A DNA stretch of 42,549 nucleotides from an uncultured Saprospiraceae bacterium (GTDB taxonomy: Bacteria > Bacteroidota > Bacteroidia > Chitinophagales > Saprospiraceae). The position numbers and the translations under genes were made by a program. Shown piece after piece: positions 27,332-35,919 of the stretch; position 1 is the first letter of the stretch, and each line of letters begins with the position of its first letter. Below the pieces are notes generated by a model, which saw only the letters and a program-made list of their open reading frames with translations, was not told the DNA's origin and did not search any database. The stretch covers positions 1 to 42,549 of the forward strand of contig CAKZQC010000022.1 of NCBI GenBank assembly GCA_937139495.1. The letters run 5' to 3'.

Positions 27332-28126
27332 TTATTTTTTGAAATATTGCTGTGTATCGGATACTAAGTACTCAAAAATTGCAGGATTGCCTGCTACTAT
27401 TTCTTTGCCATGCAAGTAGTCGGCACCGCCTCCAAAATCACTCACTCGCCCGCCTGCTTGCTCCACCAAAAACGCTCCTGCGGCTACGTCCCAAGGAGAA
27501 AGACTGTACTCAAAATAGCCGTCAAATCGCCCTGCGGCTACATACGCCAAATCTAGTGCGGCGGAACCCATTCGGCGGATTCCTCTAGTATTCAATATCA
27601 GTGGTTTGAGCATTTGCAAATAAGCATCGACTTGCTCAAAATCGTAATAAGGAAAGCCTGTAGCCAACAAGCTGTGTTCTAAAGTCTGTGTAGCACTGAC
27701 TTGTATTTTTTGAGTATTGAGATACGCAGCACCTCCTTTGTAGCTCCAAAAAGTTTGATTATTGTTCACTTCGTGCACAATCCCAATCACCGTTTTATGC
27801 TGATATTGTAGCGCAATACTAATAGAAAAGAAAGGCAGCTGATGCAAAAAATTGGTCGTACCATCAAGCGGATCAATAATCCATTGCCATTCTTTTTCTT
27901 CATATTCTACAGTAGCTTCTTCTGCCAAAAATGCCGCTTCTGGCACTAATTTTTGTAAGGCTTCTACTAGCATCTTTTCGGCGGTCTGATCCACATAACT
28001 AACCAAATGATTGCGTTGTTTGTGTTCTATTTGTCCAATATCTACTTTGCCGAGTTCGGCTTTCAGGAATTGAGCGACCTCTTGCGTGATACGGCAAGCT
28101 TGCTCACAAATGCGTTCTAAATTCAT
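27332..28126 (-). CDS. suhB: Inositol monophosphatase family protein
   Basis: The 264-residue enzyme has the metal-binding motifs of the inositol monophosphatase family: Glu69/Glu70 in LAEEA, Asp85 and Asp88 in WIIDPLDGTTNF, and Asp in SPWDVAAG near residue 215, followed by GGRVSDFGG. Family members remove phosphate from inositol phosphate and related sugar phosphates using magnesium. The physiological substrate cannot be told from sequence. The gene lies between a split lipoprotein gene (30 bases upstream) and the prenyl synthase gene (48 bases downstream), all on one strand without a terminator between them. Confidence 0.9.
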   Translation of the reverse strand: MNLERICEQACRITQEVAQFLKAELGKVDIGQIEHKQRNHLVSYVDQTAEKMLVEALQKLVPEAAFLAEEATVEYEEKEWQWIIDPLDGTTNFLHQLPFFSISIALQYQHKTVIGIVHEVNNNQTFWSYKGGAAYLNTQKIQVSATQTLEHSLLATGFPYYDFEQVDAYLQMLKPLILNTRGIRRMGSAALDLAYVAAGRFDGYFEYSLSPWDVAAGAFLVEQAGGRVSDFGGGADYLHGKEIVAGNPAIFEYLVSDTQQYFKK

Positions 28127-28156
28127 ATTTTTTTTGTATTACTAAAGGCTCTAAAA

Positions 28157-28621
28157 CTAATAAACATCATACCTTAATAGGTATTCAAAAGTGGCTGGAC
28201 TGTTTTCATGTCTAACTATTATTATTAGTTCACCTAATTCCGTGGGAGTATAGTTCAGGCTAAATTTACCTCGTTCTTTTTCAAAATTAATCCTGTCCCC
28301 CTCTGAACCAACCTTCATTACTACTTCAAAACCTCGTGGAATATAAAATTCAAAGTAGTACGATTTGTTTCTATTTAATTTTTTATTGTTTGGAGCTGCT
28401 CGCAGCTCAATAAAAGTGCTAACGCTATACATTTGCGGCAATTCTATACTTGGATTGGAAGCCACTAGCAAAAATAGCTCTTTTCCATCAAAACCTAGTT
28501 CAAAACATCTTCTATTGAGTCTGAGTTGCTGTTCGTATTGGCTTAATGATAGGGGTGAATCGAGCAGATTAAAGAAAGTGTCTGTTGCATAGTGATTAAA
28601 AATTGCCTCATAGATACTTTG
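28157..28621 (-). CDS. 3' part of a split lipoprotein gene, no start codon
   Basis: This frame is open for 154 codons from just after a TAG at 28622-28624 to the stop at 28157, but has no ATG before the first possible TTG start at 28471. The translated part upstream of that TTG (QSIYEAIFNHYATDTFFN, then SLSQYEQQLRLNRR) looks like ordinary protein, so the real coding region extends at least to 28621. It overlaps the end of the lipoprotein frame at 28608-28844 by 14 bases in another reading phase. The simplest reading is one gene broken by a single surplus base. The mature part is beta-rich (YYFEFYIPRGFEVVMKVG) and its function is not recognised. Confidence 0.6.
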   Translation of the reverse strand, partial: QSIYEAIFNHYATDTFFNLLDSPLSLSQYEQQLRLNRRCFELGFDGKELFLLVASNPSIELPQMYSVSTFIELRAAPNNKKLNRNKSYYFEFYIPRGFEVVMKVGSEGDRINFEKERGKFSLNYTPTELGELIIIVRHENSPATFEYLLRYDVY

Positions 28622-28844
28622 CTAAGGTGCGTATATTGATAGCAACAAAAAAAGGAGCTTTTTGGGCATGGGCATCTATTACCGCAAAAGGATTCGTTGG
28701 CAAGGGTTCCAATAAATAGTCTTCTGTTTTTGCTTTATCTTTTCGTGTATTTTTTCTTATTACGTTATTGCTACAGCCCAGAACCCCTCCAAAAATAAAT
28801 ACAAAAGTACTTGCTAAAAGCAGCCATTTTATCAATCTAAACAT
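28608..28844 (-). CDS. 5' part of a split lipoprotein gene (signal and N-terminus)
   Basis: The ATG at 28844 opens a lipoprotein signal (MFRLIKWLLLASTF, then GGVLGC) followed by a basic linker (IRKNTRKDKAK) and about 50 further residues, with the stop at 28608-28610. An alternative TTG at 28883 lies inside the ppa terminator and is not credible. After about residue 75 the neighbouring frame continues with protein-like sequence to 28157. Joining the two with one skipped base gives a lipoprotein of about 228 residues. Whether the break is a sequencing error, a real mutation or programmed shifting cannot be decided here. Confidence 0.6.
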   Translation of the reverse strand: MFRLIKWLLLASTFVFIFGGVLGCSNNVIRKNTRKDKAKTEDYLLEPLPTNPFAVIDAHAQKAPFFVAINIRTLAKYL

Positions 28845-28866
28845 ATTAAATTTAATTATACAAATC

Positions 28867-28906
28867 AAAAAAAAAGACCTCAATACACTTTCGTCTATTA
28901 AGGTCT
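28867..28906 (-). terminator. Terminator of inorganic pyrophosphatase gene
   Basis: On the minus strand AGACCT (28906-28901) pairs with AGGTCT (28880-28875), with further pairing inside the loop, and is followed by a run of nine T. It lies 28 bases after the ppa stop. Confidence 0.8.
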
Positions 28907-28933
28907 CTGTATATATTCTAAGGTATGTTTTAT

Positions 28934-29641
28934 TTATGCTTTGGTAGCCATTACTTTTTGCAATGTTTCGACCAACTTGTCTTCCAAGTTACCGTAATGC
29001 GTTTCGTAATCTTGCTGACTTCTGCGAACCACTTCCAACGCTTCTTCACGTCCGTATGTATGTGTTATTTCTACCTCTTTCGCACTTTCTGGATGATCAG
29101 GATCTTCCTTGTACGTCAAAAAATAATGCTTGATACGCTTAATCAATTTAGGTGGGCAATCTGCCACATCTGTGATTTCGCCAAAAGTATGATCACCTTT
29201 GAGTACCGCAATTATTTTGTCGTCGGCTTCTCCTCCGTCAATCATACGAAAACCACCTACTACAATTGCATCAAGCAATAAATCGCCATGTGCCAATGGT
29301 CTATCCATCAATACACAAACATCAAGCGGATCCTCATCTCCTACAATTCCGTTTCTGCCCGTCTGCTGCATGCAAAATTCTGCCATCGCTTCTGCCGAGT
29401 ACGTTCTAGGAATTAGACCATAAGGTACAGGTATATTATTAGAATACTTGTTTGGTCTATCAATCATCAAGTAACCTGTATCCTTACAGATTTCGTATTT
29501 CATCTCGTCGCCAGGTACACACTCAATGTAACATTTGACTACTTCAGGAGCACCTTCACCGATATTGACTCCGTGCCAAGGATGCGCTTTATAACGTTTT
29601 CCAATTGTTTTCCACATTTCACTAATTTGCTCTTTTGCCAT
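28934..29641 (-). CDS. ppa: Inorganic pyrophosphatase (family I)
   Basis: The 235-residue cytoplasmic enzyme hydrolyses pyrophosphate and so drives biosynthetic reactions forward. The family I metal-binding signature D-x-D-P-x-D is at Asp102, Asp104 and Asp107 in GDEDPLDVCVL. Supporting motifs are the upstream PVPYGLIPRTY region and the downstream GEADDKIIAV loop. The protein is somewhat longer than the 175-residue E. coli enzyme, with an extended C-terminus. It has its own terminator and lies 115 bases downstream of panC on the same strand. Confidence 0.95.
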   Translation of the reverse strand: MAKEQISEMWKTIGKRYKAHPWHGVNIGEGAPEVVKCYIECVPGDEMKYEICKDTGYLMIDRPNKYSNNIPVPYGLIPRTYSAEAMAEFCMQQTGRNGIVGDEDPLDVCVLMDRPLAHGDLLLDAIVVGGFRMIDGGEADDKIIAVLKGDHTFGEITDVADCPPKLIKRIKHYFLTYKEDPDHPESAKEVEITHTYGREEALEVVRRSQQDYETHYGNLEDKLVETLQKVMATKA

Positions 29642-29756
29642 GGTTGCCGTATTATATATTTCTTTCGTAATTATTTATTAATATAATGCCTTTAAGGGGC
29701 AAATATAGTCAAGTTGTGGCACAAAACTGCCTAACTAAATCTATTTTTCGCATTGG

Positions 29757-30617
29757 TTACCCAACTTCAAGTTCTTTCAGCACATTATTGTCCAATAAAC
29801 GCACACCATCTACCCGCACCACAGTGCAAGCCGTAATAACAGGGGCATCGTCCCAGTTAGAGACAGACTGCAAAGTATCTCCATCTACAATCTCGAAGTA
29901 ATCAATGTCCATTCCATTAGCGACTAAAAACGCCACTGCTCTTGCCTTCGTCTCTTCTAGCGTGTATTCTGCTACGTCTTTTTTTGCTTGTCGCAATGCC
30001 TTGGAAATATATGTAGCTTGCTTGCGTCCTATCTCCGAAAGACGAACATTGCGTGAGCTCATTGCCAATCCATCTTCCTCTCTTACGATAGGTACTCTTA
30101 CCAGTTGTACAGACGACTTTATCTGCTGCAACATATATTTAATGACGGCAAATTGTTGGTAATCTTTCTGCCCCATAAACAAATGGCTCGGCTGTACAAT
30201 ATCCAACAAACGATGAACAACTTGTACCACGCCATCAAAATGCCCAGGGCGACTAGCACCTTCCATTGTTTGGTCAAGCCCTTGGAGGTCGAGTCTAAAT
30301 GCCGCCATATCCTTCGGATAAACTTCTGCTGCACTTGGCAAAAAAAGTACGTCACAACCTGCTGCTTCCAACTGTTCGATGTCGGTTTCGATAGGTCGTG
30401 GATAATTGTCCAAATCACTGGCATCGCCAAACTGTGTTGGATTCACAAAGATAGAACAAACCGTTATCGTGCAAGTTTCCTTGCTCCGACGAATCAGTTC
30501 CAAGTGACCTTGATGCAGTGCCCCCATCGTAGGTACATACCCCACCGAAAGGATACTCCCCTCTTGGTGGCGACTCAAATAAGCCTGCAAATCTTCTACT
30601 TTTTTGAATAAATACAT
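29757..30617 (-). CDS. panC: Pantothenate synthetase (pantoate-beta-alanine ligase)
   Basis: The 286-residue enzyme joins pantoate and beta-alanine using ATP, the last step to vitamin B5 and hence coenzyme A. The HIGH-like motif is HQGH at residues 35-38, preceded by VPTMGALH. FVNPTQF and DLDNYPR line the pocket, MGQKDYQQF and AMSSRNVRL are the later conserved segments. The ATG at 30617 matches the family start; a frame from 30665 adds 16 residues with no homology pattern. No panB or panD is in the window. The gene is divergent from the GT5-like gene, an arrangement conserved in Bacteroidota. Confidence 0.95.
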   Translation of the reverse strand: MYLFKKVEDLQAYLSRHQEGSILSVGYVPTMGALHQGHLELIRRSKETCTITVCSIFVNPTQFGDASDLDNYPRPIETDIEQLEAAGCDVLFLPSAAEVYPKDMAAFRLDLQGLDQTMEGASRPGHFDGVVQVVHRLLDIVQPSHLFMGQKDYQQFAVIKYMLQQIKSSVQLVRVPIVREEDGLAMSSRNVRLSEIGRKQATYISKALRQAKKDVAEYTLEETKARAVAFLVANGMDIDYFEIVDGDTLQSVSNWDDAPVITACTVVRVDGVRLLDNNVLKELEVG

Positions 30618-30941
30618 AGTATAGGCAGGGATTCCCTGTATTGAAAAACACTTCGTTGCGACCAATCAAAAAGAGCAAAGCAACGGTTTTTTTGGTTAAA
30701 ACCAAACGAAGAAACTAAAATAATGGGACAAATTGGTATTTTTTTCGTAAATTTGCAAACCAATGGCAGAACTTTCTGCTGTTTTTTATAAAAAATATTT
30801 TTTCAAAAAAATAAGAAAAAGCCGTTTCAACGCACAGAAAAAGTAAGTAACCGCTAATAGAATCCAATCATTATAGCGTTTTGCTCCCCACCTACTGTGT
30901 ACTTTTTTTTATTTACATATAAAATACAAATCTGCATCTTT
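30618..30941. other. Divergent intergenic region between panC and the GT5-like gene
   Basis: This 324-base AT-rich gap has no supported gene. It contains a palindrome TTTGGTTAAAACCAAA (30691-30706), a small hairpin GCAGAACTTTCTGC (30766-30779) followed by T-rich sequence, and a -7-like TAAATTTG (30748-30755, plus) without a matching -33 TTG. Promoters for both flanking genes must lie here but cannot be fixed from sequence. Confidence 0.5.
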
Positions 30942-31739
30942 ATGGCTGATAAGAAAAAAGTATTGATAGTGACACAAGAGATGAAACCCTATACAACTGT
31001 ATCGGAACTCTCTAGCTTGGTCAACCGTTACGCCCAATTGCTACAAGAGAAGAATATGGAAATTCGTATCTTGATGCCTAAATTCGGTACTATCAATGAG
31101 AGAAGACACCGCCTGCACGAAGTAGTGCGCCTGTCGGGTATGAATATCACAATAGACGACGATGATTATCCACTAATCATCAAAGTAGCTTCTTTGCCAA
31201 GTACTAGGATGCAAGTATATTTCTTAGACAATGACGACTTTTTCAAGCGCAAGCAAATGTTTGCCAACAAAGAAGGCAAATTATTTGAAGACAATGTAGA
31301 GCGCACTGTATTTTTCAACAAAGGAGTTATCGAAACCGTCAAGAAATTTGGTTGGGCTCCTGATATCGTGCACGCACATGGCTGGATGCTAAGTCTATTA
31401 CCTGCTATGCTCCAAACAACTTATGCTAACGAACCTATTTTTCAGGATAGCAAAGTAGTTTATACCGCAAGCGACGCAACCGACATCAATGCTTCTTTTG
31501 ATGCTACTTTTGCTGACAAAATGAAAGCAAATGGACTAGAGTCAATTTTGGAACATTATGTAAAAGATGGCAAAGTGCAGCTCAATACAGGTGCAGCAGC
31601 TTATTCAGCAGGTGTTTTGTTGCCTTCAGAAGATACTCCAATTGAGTCAATCGAAAAATCTAACCTTAGTTTTGAGGACGATTTCACCGAAACTTGTTTG
31701 GCGTTTTATCAGACCCTTAGCCCCGCAGAAGCAGAATAA
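30942..31739 (+). CDS. Stand-alone GT5-like (glycogen/starch synthase N-terminal domain) protein
   Basis: The 265-residue product matches the N-terminal Rossmann domain of glycogen/starch synthase: KVLIVTQEMKPY, a middle FNKGVIETVKKFG, then PDIVHAHGWMLSL and VVYTASD. The complete C-terminal nucleotide-sugar domain is missing. The ADP-glucose-binding K-x-G-G-L motif, normally right after the first strand, is replaced by YTTVSELSSLV. Glycogen synthase activity is therefore unlikely; a regulatory or binding role is an inference. The ATG at 30942 is preferred over a start at 30897 because only it begins directly at the first strand. The gene heads the conserved DUF4270-glmS cluster. Confidence 0.82.
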   Translation: MADKKKVLIVTQEMKPYTTVSELSSLVNRYAQLLQEKNMEIRILMPKFGTINERRHRLHEVVRLSGMNITIDDDDYPLIIKVASLPSTRMQVYFLDNDDFFKRKQMFANKEGKLFEDNVERTVFFNKGVIETVKKFGWAPDIVHAHGWMLSLLPAMLQTTYANEPIFQDSKVVYTASDATDINASFDATFADKMKANGLESILEHYVKDGKVQLNTGAAAYSAGVLLPSEDTPIESIEKSNLSFEDDFTETCLAFYQTLSPAEAE

Positions 31740-31838
31740 TTTATTTTTGTGACCAAAAAATAGAGAACATTACCAACGCATCGCTATTTTTGTAGCGTTA
31801 TTCCTATGGAGTACTCAGTGCAAAGGTACTGCTCTTGA

Positions 31839-31877
31839 GAAGTTGTTCTTCCCATTCTATGTGGGAAGAGCAACTTC
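31839..31877 (+). other. Strong hairpin between the GT5-like and DUF4270 genes
   Basis: GAAGTTGTTCTTCCCA (31839-31854) pairs with TGGGAAGAGCAACTTC (31862-31877) across 16 positions with one imperfect pair and a 7-base loop. There is no T tract directly after it, so it may be a weak terminator or a leader structure of the DUF4270-glmS operon. A smaller hairpin (CGCTA / TAGCG) precedes it near 31783-31798. Confidence 0.6.
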
Positions 31878-31954
31878 CATATTTTATGAAGTATTGCTTA
31901 GTGTTACACAACAATAACTTCTTCACGACTTTCCTTTTTTATTGCAAAAATAAT

Positions 31955-33298
31955 ATGAATCAATCTATCAAATTCTTATTGTCACTCTCGTTGGCAACAG
32001 GAATCCTCGTTACTACAGGCTGTAGCAAATCTAGTGAACTCGGATTATCGCTCGTAGAGCAAGAACAAACCGATATTGTTTATACCGATACCCTGACCGT
32101 AGAACTCTCCACGGTAATAGCCGACAAATCACAAACACAACAACGGACACAAATTGTAGCAGGTGCCTACACCGATCCTATTTTTGGTGGCGTCGAGGCC
32201 AGTTCTTATATCAATTTCAGATTGACTAGAACCAATCCTACTTTTGCCAATACTACCCTAGATTCTGTGGTAGTTTCTTTGGCTTACGAAAACTTTGGTC
32301 ACTATGGTGCTGTACAGGGGCTCAACCCTACGCCCGAATCCTGGGACGTAGTGCGTCTCACTAGTGCTATTTTGGAAGGAGAAACCTATGATTCTGATGC
32401 TACTTTCAGCACAGGTAGTGTCCTAAAAAGCGGCTTTACTTTTACACCTAAATACAATGATAGTGTTCTGGTCAATGGCGTATTGACTGCACCACATTTG
32501 CGTATCAAACTAGACGATGCCGCAGGTATTGCCTTAGGGCAAGAATTTCTTTCGCCTAGCAATCCCAATGTGTATAACAGTAATACCGATTTCAAGGCGT
32601 GGTTCAACGGACTACACTTCCGCCCAACCAACGGAGCGAACAATAACAGCATTATTCGTATCAAAGCAAGTGATGCCTTGACAAAAATAACTATTTATTA
32701 TACCGATAATAGTGTTGCAGGTAGCCCAGTAGCAGAAGTATTTGAGTTTTTGACAGACGAGGATTCTGAATCTGTTTCTGTTTTTGAACATGATTATGCT
32801 GGCACCACTGTCTTGAACAATACTTCGACCGATAGTGTCGTTTACTTGCAAGGATTAGATGGATTGCAAACCAAGATAGATTTCCCTTCGTTCAATACGA
32901 TTGGCAATGTCATTATCAACAAAGCAGACTTAACTGTGTTTATAGCAGACACTGGTACTACAGAATATTCGCCTATCGTACAACTCTTGGCTAAAACTAG
33001 AGATACCAACGGTGATTTGTTTTTGTTAGATGATGTAGGTACTTCATTGGTCGAACTAAATAATTATTTATTGTTTGGTGGATTGCTCCAAAAAACGAAT
33101 ACAACAGGCAACCAGCGCCCGTTCTATAATATGCACATTTCGCAGCACTTGCAAGCCGTAGTCGATGGAAGAACTCCAGAAGCTGCGATTTACTTGACAA
33201 CACCTTCTGCGCTAGATGCGTCTCGTATGCAGCTTATCAACCATCGCAGTCCTACGGCTAAAGCCAAATTATACCTGACCTATACTAAACTAAAATAG
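31955..33298 (+). CDS. DUF4270 lipoprotein
   Basis: The 447-residue product starts at the ATG at 31955 with a lipoprotein signal (MNQSIKFLLSLSLATGI, then TTGC). It shows the DUF4270 pattern: an early DTLTVELSTV segment, TQIVAGAYTDPIFG, SSYINFRLT, a central QGLDGLQTKIDFP and a final HRSPTAKAKLYLTYT. It is predicted to be a beta-rich envelope protein facing the periplasm or surface, and its role is unknown. A start at 31835 would add 40 residues encoded across the hairpin region and is rejected. The glmS ATG lies 9 bases after its stop, so the two are almost certainly co-transcribed. Confidence 0.88.
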   Translation: MNQSIKFLLSLSLATGILVTTGCSKSSELGLSLVEQEQTDIVYTDTLTVELSTVIADKSQTQQRTQIVAGAYTDPIFGGVEASSYINFRLTRTNPTFANTTLDSVVVSLAYENFGHYGAVQGLNPTPESWDVVRLTSAILEGETYDSDATFSTGSVLKSGFTFTPKYNDSVLVNGVLTAPHLRIKLDDAAGIALGQEFLSPSNPNVYNSNTDFKAWFNGLHFRPTNGANNNSIIRIKASDALTKITIYYTDNSVAGSPVAEVFEFLTDEDSESVSVFEHDYAGTTVLNNTSTDSVVYLQGLDGLQTKIDFPSFNTIGNVIINKADLTVFIADTGTTEYSPIVQLLAKTRDTNGDLFLLDDVGTSLVELNNYLLFGGLLQKTNTTGNQRPFYNMHISQHLQAVVDGRTPEAAIYLTTPSALDASRMQLINHRSPTAKAKLYLTYTKLK

Positions 33299-33307
33299 CT
33301 TAATTTT

Positions 33308-35155
33308 ATGTGTGGAATTGTTGCTTATGTAGGCAAAAGAGAAGCCTACCCGATACTTATCAAAGGACTACAACGCCTCGAATACAGAGGTTATGATAGT
33401 GCTGGTATTGCTATACTCAATACCAATGGACTTCATATCTATAAGAAAAAAGGTAAAGTTAACGACCTTATTGAATTTACAAGCAAAAAAGACACGCAAG
33501 CAACGATTGGTATCGGTCATACTCGTTGGGCTACGCATGGCGAACCTAATGATGTCAACGCCCACCCACACCTTTCCGAAAATCAAGACGTGGTCATTAT
33601 TCATAATGGCATTATCGAAAACTACGACTCTATTCGTACCGCACTCATCAAGGAGGGACATACGTTCCGCTCAGAGACCGATACCGAAGTATTGGCACAC
33701 CTTATTGAGGTAATCCAAGAGGAAGAGAACGTAGATATTAGCGAAGCGGTACGTATCGCATTGACCAAGGTAGTCGGAGCTTATGCCATAGTGGTGATGA
33801 GCAAAAAAGAACCGACCAAGATTGTAGCTGCTCGCAAAGGCAGTCCGCTAGTAGTCGGTATTGGCGATGCTGAGAATGAATTTTTCTTAGCTTCCGATGC
33901 TTCGCCAATCGTAGAATACACCAAAAATGTAGTCTATATCAAAGAAGAAGAGATCGTAACCATTGACACGGAAACGGGATTCACACTCAAGACCATTGAT
34001 GACGAAATACAAACGCCTTTTATTCAACAGCTTGACCTCAAAATCGAAGCTATCGAAAAAGGAGAATACGAGCATTATATGCTCAAAGAAATCCACCAAC
34101 AGCCTGCTACCGTAGCAGATGCTATGCGTGGCAGATTGAATGTCAAACGTGGTTTGATTACATTGGGAGGTGTTTCTGAATTTGAAAATAGATTCAAAGC
34201 TGCCGACCGTCTTATTATTGTCGCTTGTGGTACTTCTTGGATTGCTGGTCTGATTGGCGAATACCTTTTTGAAGACTTGGCTCGTATTCCTACAGAAGTA
34301 GAATATGGCTCGGAGTTCCGCTACCGCAATCCAATTATTTCTAACAAAGATATAATTGTTGCTATTTCTCAATCAGGAGAAACCGCTGATACCTTGGCGG
34401 CTATCCAACTCGCCAAAGAAAAAGATGCCTTGATTTATGGTATTTGTAATGTCGTGGGTTCTTCGTTGGCAAGAGTTACCGATGCAGGTTCTTACATTCA
34501 TGCAGGCCCTGAGATTGGCGTAGCCTCTACCAAGGCGTTTACAGGTCAAATAACACTCTTGACATTGATGGCTTTGCAATTAGCTCACAAACGTGGTGCT
34601 ATTTCGCAGTCCTACTACTTCCAGTTGCTCAACGAGCTCGAAAACTTGCCGAGCAAGATTCAGCAAGTGATTGATATGGATGCCAAAATCAAACATATTG
34701 CGAGCGTTTGGAAAGATGTAGAAGACGCTCTTTATTTGGGACGTGGTTATAATTTCCCGATTGCTCTCGAAGGAGCATTGAAACTAAAAGAAATATCGTA
34801 CATTCATGCGGAAGGCTACCCTGCGGGCGAAATGAAGCACGGTCCAATTGCGTTGATTGACGAAAATATGCCTGTTATTATTATTGCGACTAACGAAAGT
34901 TCGCGCGAAAAAGTAATTAGCAATATTCAAGAAGTGAAAGCTCGTAAAGGGCAAGTACTCGCGATTGTGACAGAAGGAGATGATCAAATTGCAAGCATTG
35001 CCGACCACTTTATTGCTATACCCAAAACAGAAGAGCCGCTTACTCCGCTCCTATCTGTAGTGCCGTTGCAATTGCTGGCTTACCACATTGCTGTAATGAG
35101 AGGTTGTGACGTTGATCAACCTCGCAACTTGGCAAAATCTGTAACTGTAGAATAA
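33308..35155 (+). CDS. glmS: Glutamine-fructose-6-phosphate aminotransferase (isomerizing)
   Basis: The 615-residue cytoplasmic enzyme makes glucosamine-6-phosphate, the entry to UDP-GlcNAc for peptidoglycan and lipid A. The N-terminal glutaminase has the catalytic cysteine right after the initiator Met (MCGIVAYVG), with RWATHGEPN and HNGIIENY for glutamine binding. Two SIS sugar-isomerase domains follow (CGTSWIAG, then ISQSGETADT and GRGYNFPIALEGALKLKE). The C-terminus ends in LAKSVTVE, the conserved tail of the isomerase site. Length is normal. The 8-base gap to the DUF4270 gene leaves no room for a glmS ribozyme. DUF4290 follows 9 bases later. Confidence 0.97.
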   Translation: MCGIVAYVGKREAYPILIKGLQRLEYRGYDSAGIAILNTNGLHIYKKKGKVNDLIEFTSKKDTQATIGIGHTRWATHGEPNDVNAHPHLSENQDVVIIHNGIIENYDSIRTALIKEGHTFRSETDTEVLAHLIEVIQEEENVDISEAVRIALTKVVGAYAIVVMSKKEPTKIVAARKGSPLVVGIGDAENEFFLASDASPIVEYTKNVVYIKEEEIVTIDTETGFTLKTIDDEIQTPFIQQLDLKIEAIEKGEYEHYMLKEIHQQPATVADAMRGRLNVKRGLITLGGVSEFENRFKAADRLIIVACGTSWIAGLIGEYLFEDLARIPTEVEYGSEFRYRNPIISNKDIIVAISQSGETADTLAAIQLAKEKDALIYGICNVVGSSLARVTDAGSYIHAGPEIGVASTKAFTGQITLLTLMALQLAHKRGAISQSYYFQLLNELENLPSKIQQVIDMDAKIKHIASVWKDVEDALYLGRGYNFPIALEGALKLKEISYIHAEGYPAGEMKHGPIALIDENMPVIIIATNESSREKVISNIQEVKARKGQVLAIVTEGDDQIASIADHFIAIPKTEEPLTPLLSVVPLQLLAYHIAVMRGCDVDQPRNLAKSVTVE

Positions 35156-35164
35156 AACAATTCC

Positions 35165-35836
35165 ATGAAATATAATACACAGAAAGAAAACTTAATCATA
35201 CGAGAATATGGTCGTAATGTGCAAAACATGATTGCCTACGCCAAAACGCTCGAAGACAAAGAAGAACGCCAAGCCTATATCGAAAAAATTGTGGATTTGG
35301 TGATGTCTATGCACCCACACACCCGAAATGTAGAGGATTATCGCCTCAAAGTTTGGTCGCACGTGGTACAAATGGCTGACTATGAACTCGATGTAACCAT
35401 TCCAGAAAATATTCCTTCTACCAAAGAAAGACGCATTCCTGATGTGGTAGCTTATCCAAATCTGACTAGAAGATTCCGCCATTATGGTAGAAACGTTCGT
35501 ACGATGATTGCGAAAGCTAAAGGAATGGAAGACCCCGAAAAGCAAGAAGCTTATATCAAACTTATCGCTTCTTACATGAAAATGTCGTACAAAGAACACA
35601 ACAGAGAAAGTGTACAAGACGATGTTATTTTCAAAGAATTCAAAGCGATTGCCAACGGTGATTTGGAAATTCCAGCAGGTACTAATTTAGATGGGCATAG
35701 CCAACAACAATCGAATAATGGTCGCCGCTCTTCCAATTCGTCCTCTAGCAGAAAACGCAGAGCCAATAATACGAATAAGTCAAAAACTAGAAATAAACCG
35801 ACTAAAAATAGCAATTCACGTGGTCGCAAACGCTAG
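35165..35836 (+). CDS. DUF4290 protein with basic low-complexity tail
   Basis: The 223-residue product begins with the DUF4290 signature (YNTQKENLIIREYGRN, with MIAYAKTLEDKEERQ and IVDLVMSMHPHTRN). The second half of the domain repeats a similar helical block (RHYGRNVRTMIAKAKGMED), so the fold seems to contain an internal duplication. The last 50 residues are composed almost only of Ser, Asn, Arg, Lys and Thr, suggesting a disordered, nucleic-acid- or envelope-binding tail (inference). It has no signal peptide. Restricted to Bacteroidota as far as I know; function unknown. It is the last gene before a strong terminator. Confidence 0.85.
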   Translation: MKYNTQKENLIIREYGRNVQNMIAYAKTLEDKEERQAYIEKIVDLVMSMHPHTRNVEDYRLKVWSHVVQMADYELDVTIPENIPSTKERRIPDVVAYPNLTRRFRHYGRNVRTMIAKAKGMEDPEKQEAYIKLIASYMKMSYKEHNRESVQDDVIFKEFKAIANGDLEIPAGTNLDGHSQQQSNNGRRSSNSSSSRKRRANNTNKSKTRNKPTKNSNSRGRKR

Positions 35837-35862
35837 TATATTTTAGAAAAAATACCTTTATC

Positions 35863-35911
35863 AAGAGGTGCTAAACACCCGTTGTGGTCTGTTTAGCACC
35901 TCTTTTTTTAT
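35863..35911 (+). terminator. Terminator of the DUF4270-glmS-DUF4290 operon, abutting pabB
   Basis: AAGAGGTGCTAAACA (35863-35877) pairs perfectly with TGTTTAGCACCTCTT (35890-35904), followed by a T run to 35911. The pabB ATG begins only 8 bases later at 35920. A -7-like TACCTTTA lies at 35853-35860 just ahead of the stem. Confidence 0.85.
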
Positions 35912-35919
35912 ACCTTTTT

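Noticed and set aside
30105..30611. 168-residue plus-strand frame opposite panC
   Set aside because: Antisense shadow; panC motifs are complete on the other strand.
30942..31739. Functional glycogen synthase glgA
   Set aside because: Half-length protein lacking K-x-G-G-L and the C-terminal domain, so the symbol was not assigned.
33299..33307. Possible glmS ribozyme before glmS
   Set aside because: Only 9 bases separate the DUF4270 stop from the glmS ATG, and no ribozyme core is present.
33887..34372. 161-residue minus-strand frame inside glmS
   Set aside because: Lies entirely within the strongly supported glmS frame and has no domain or signal features.
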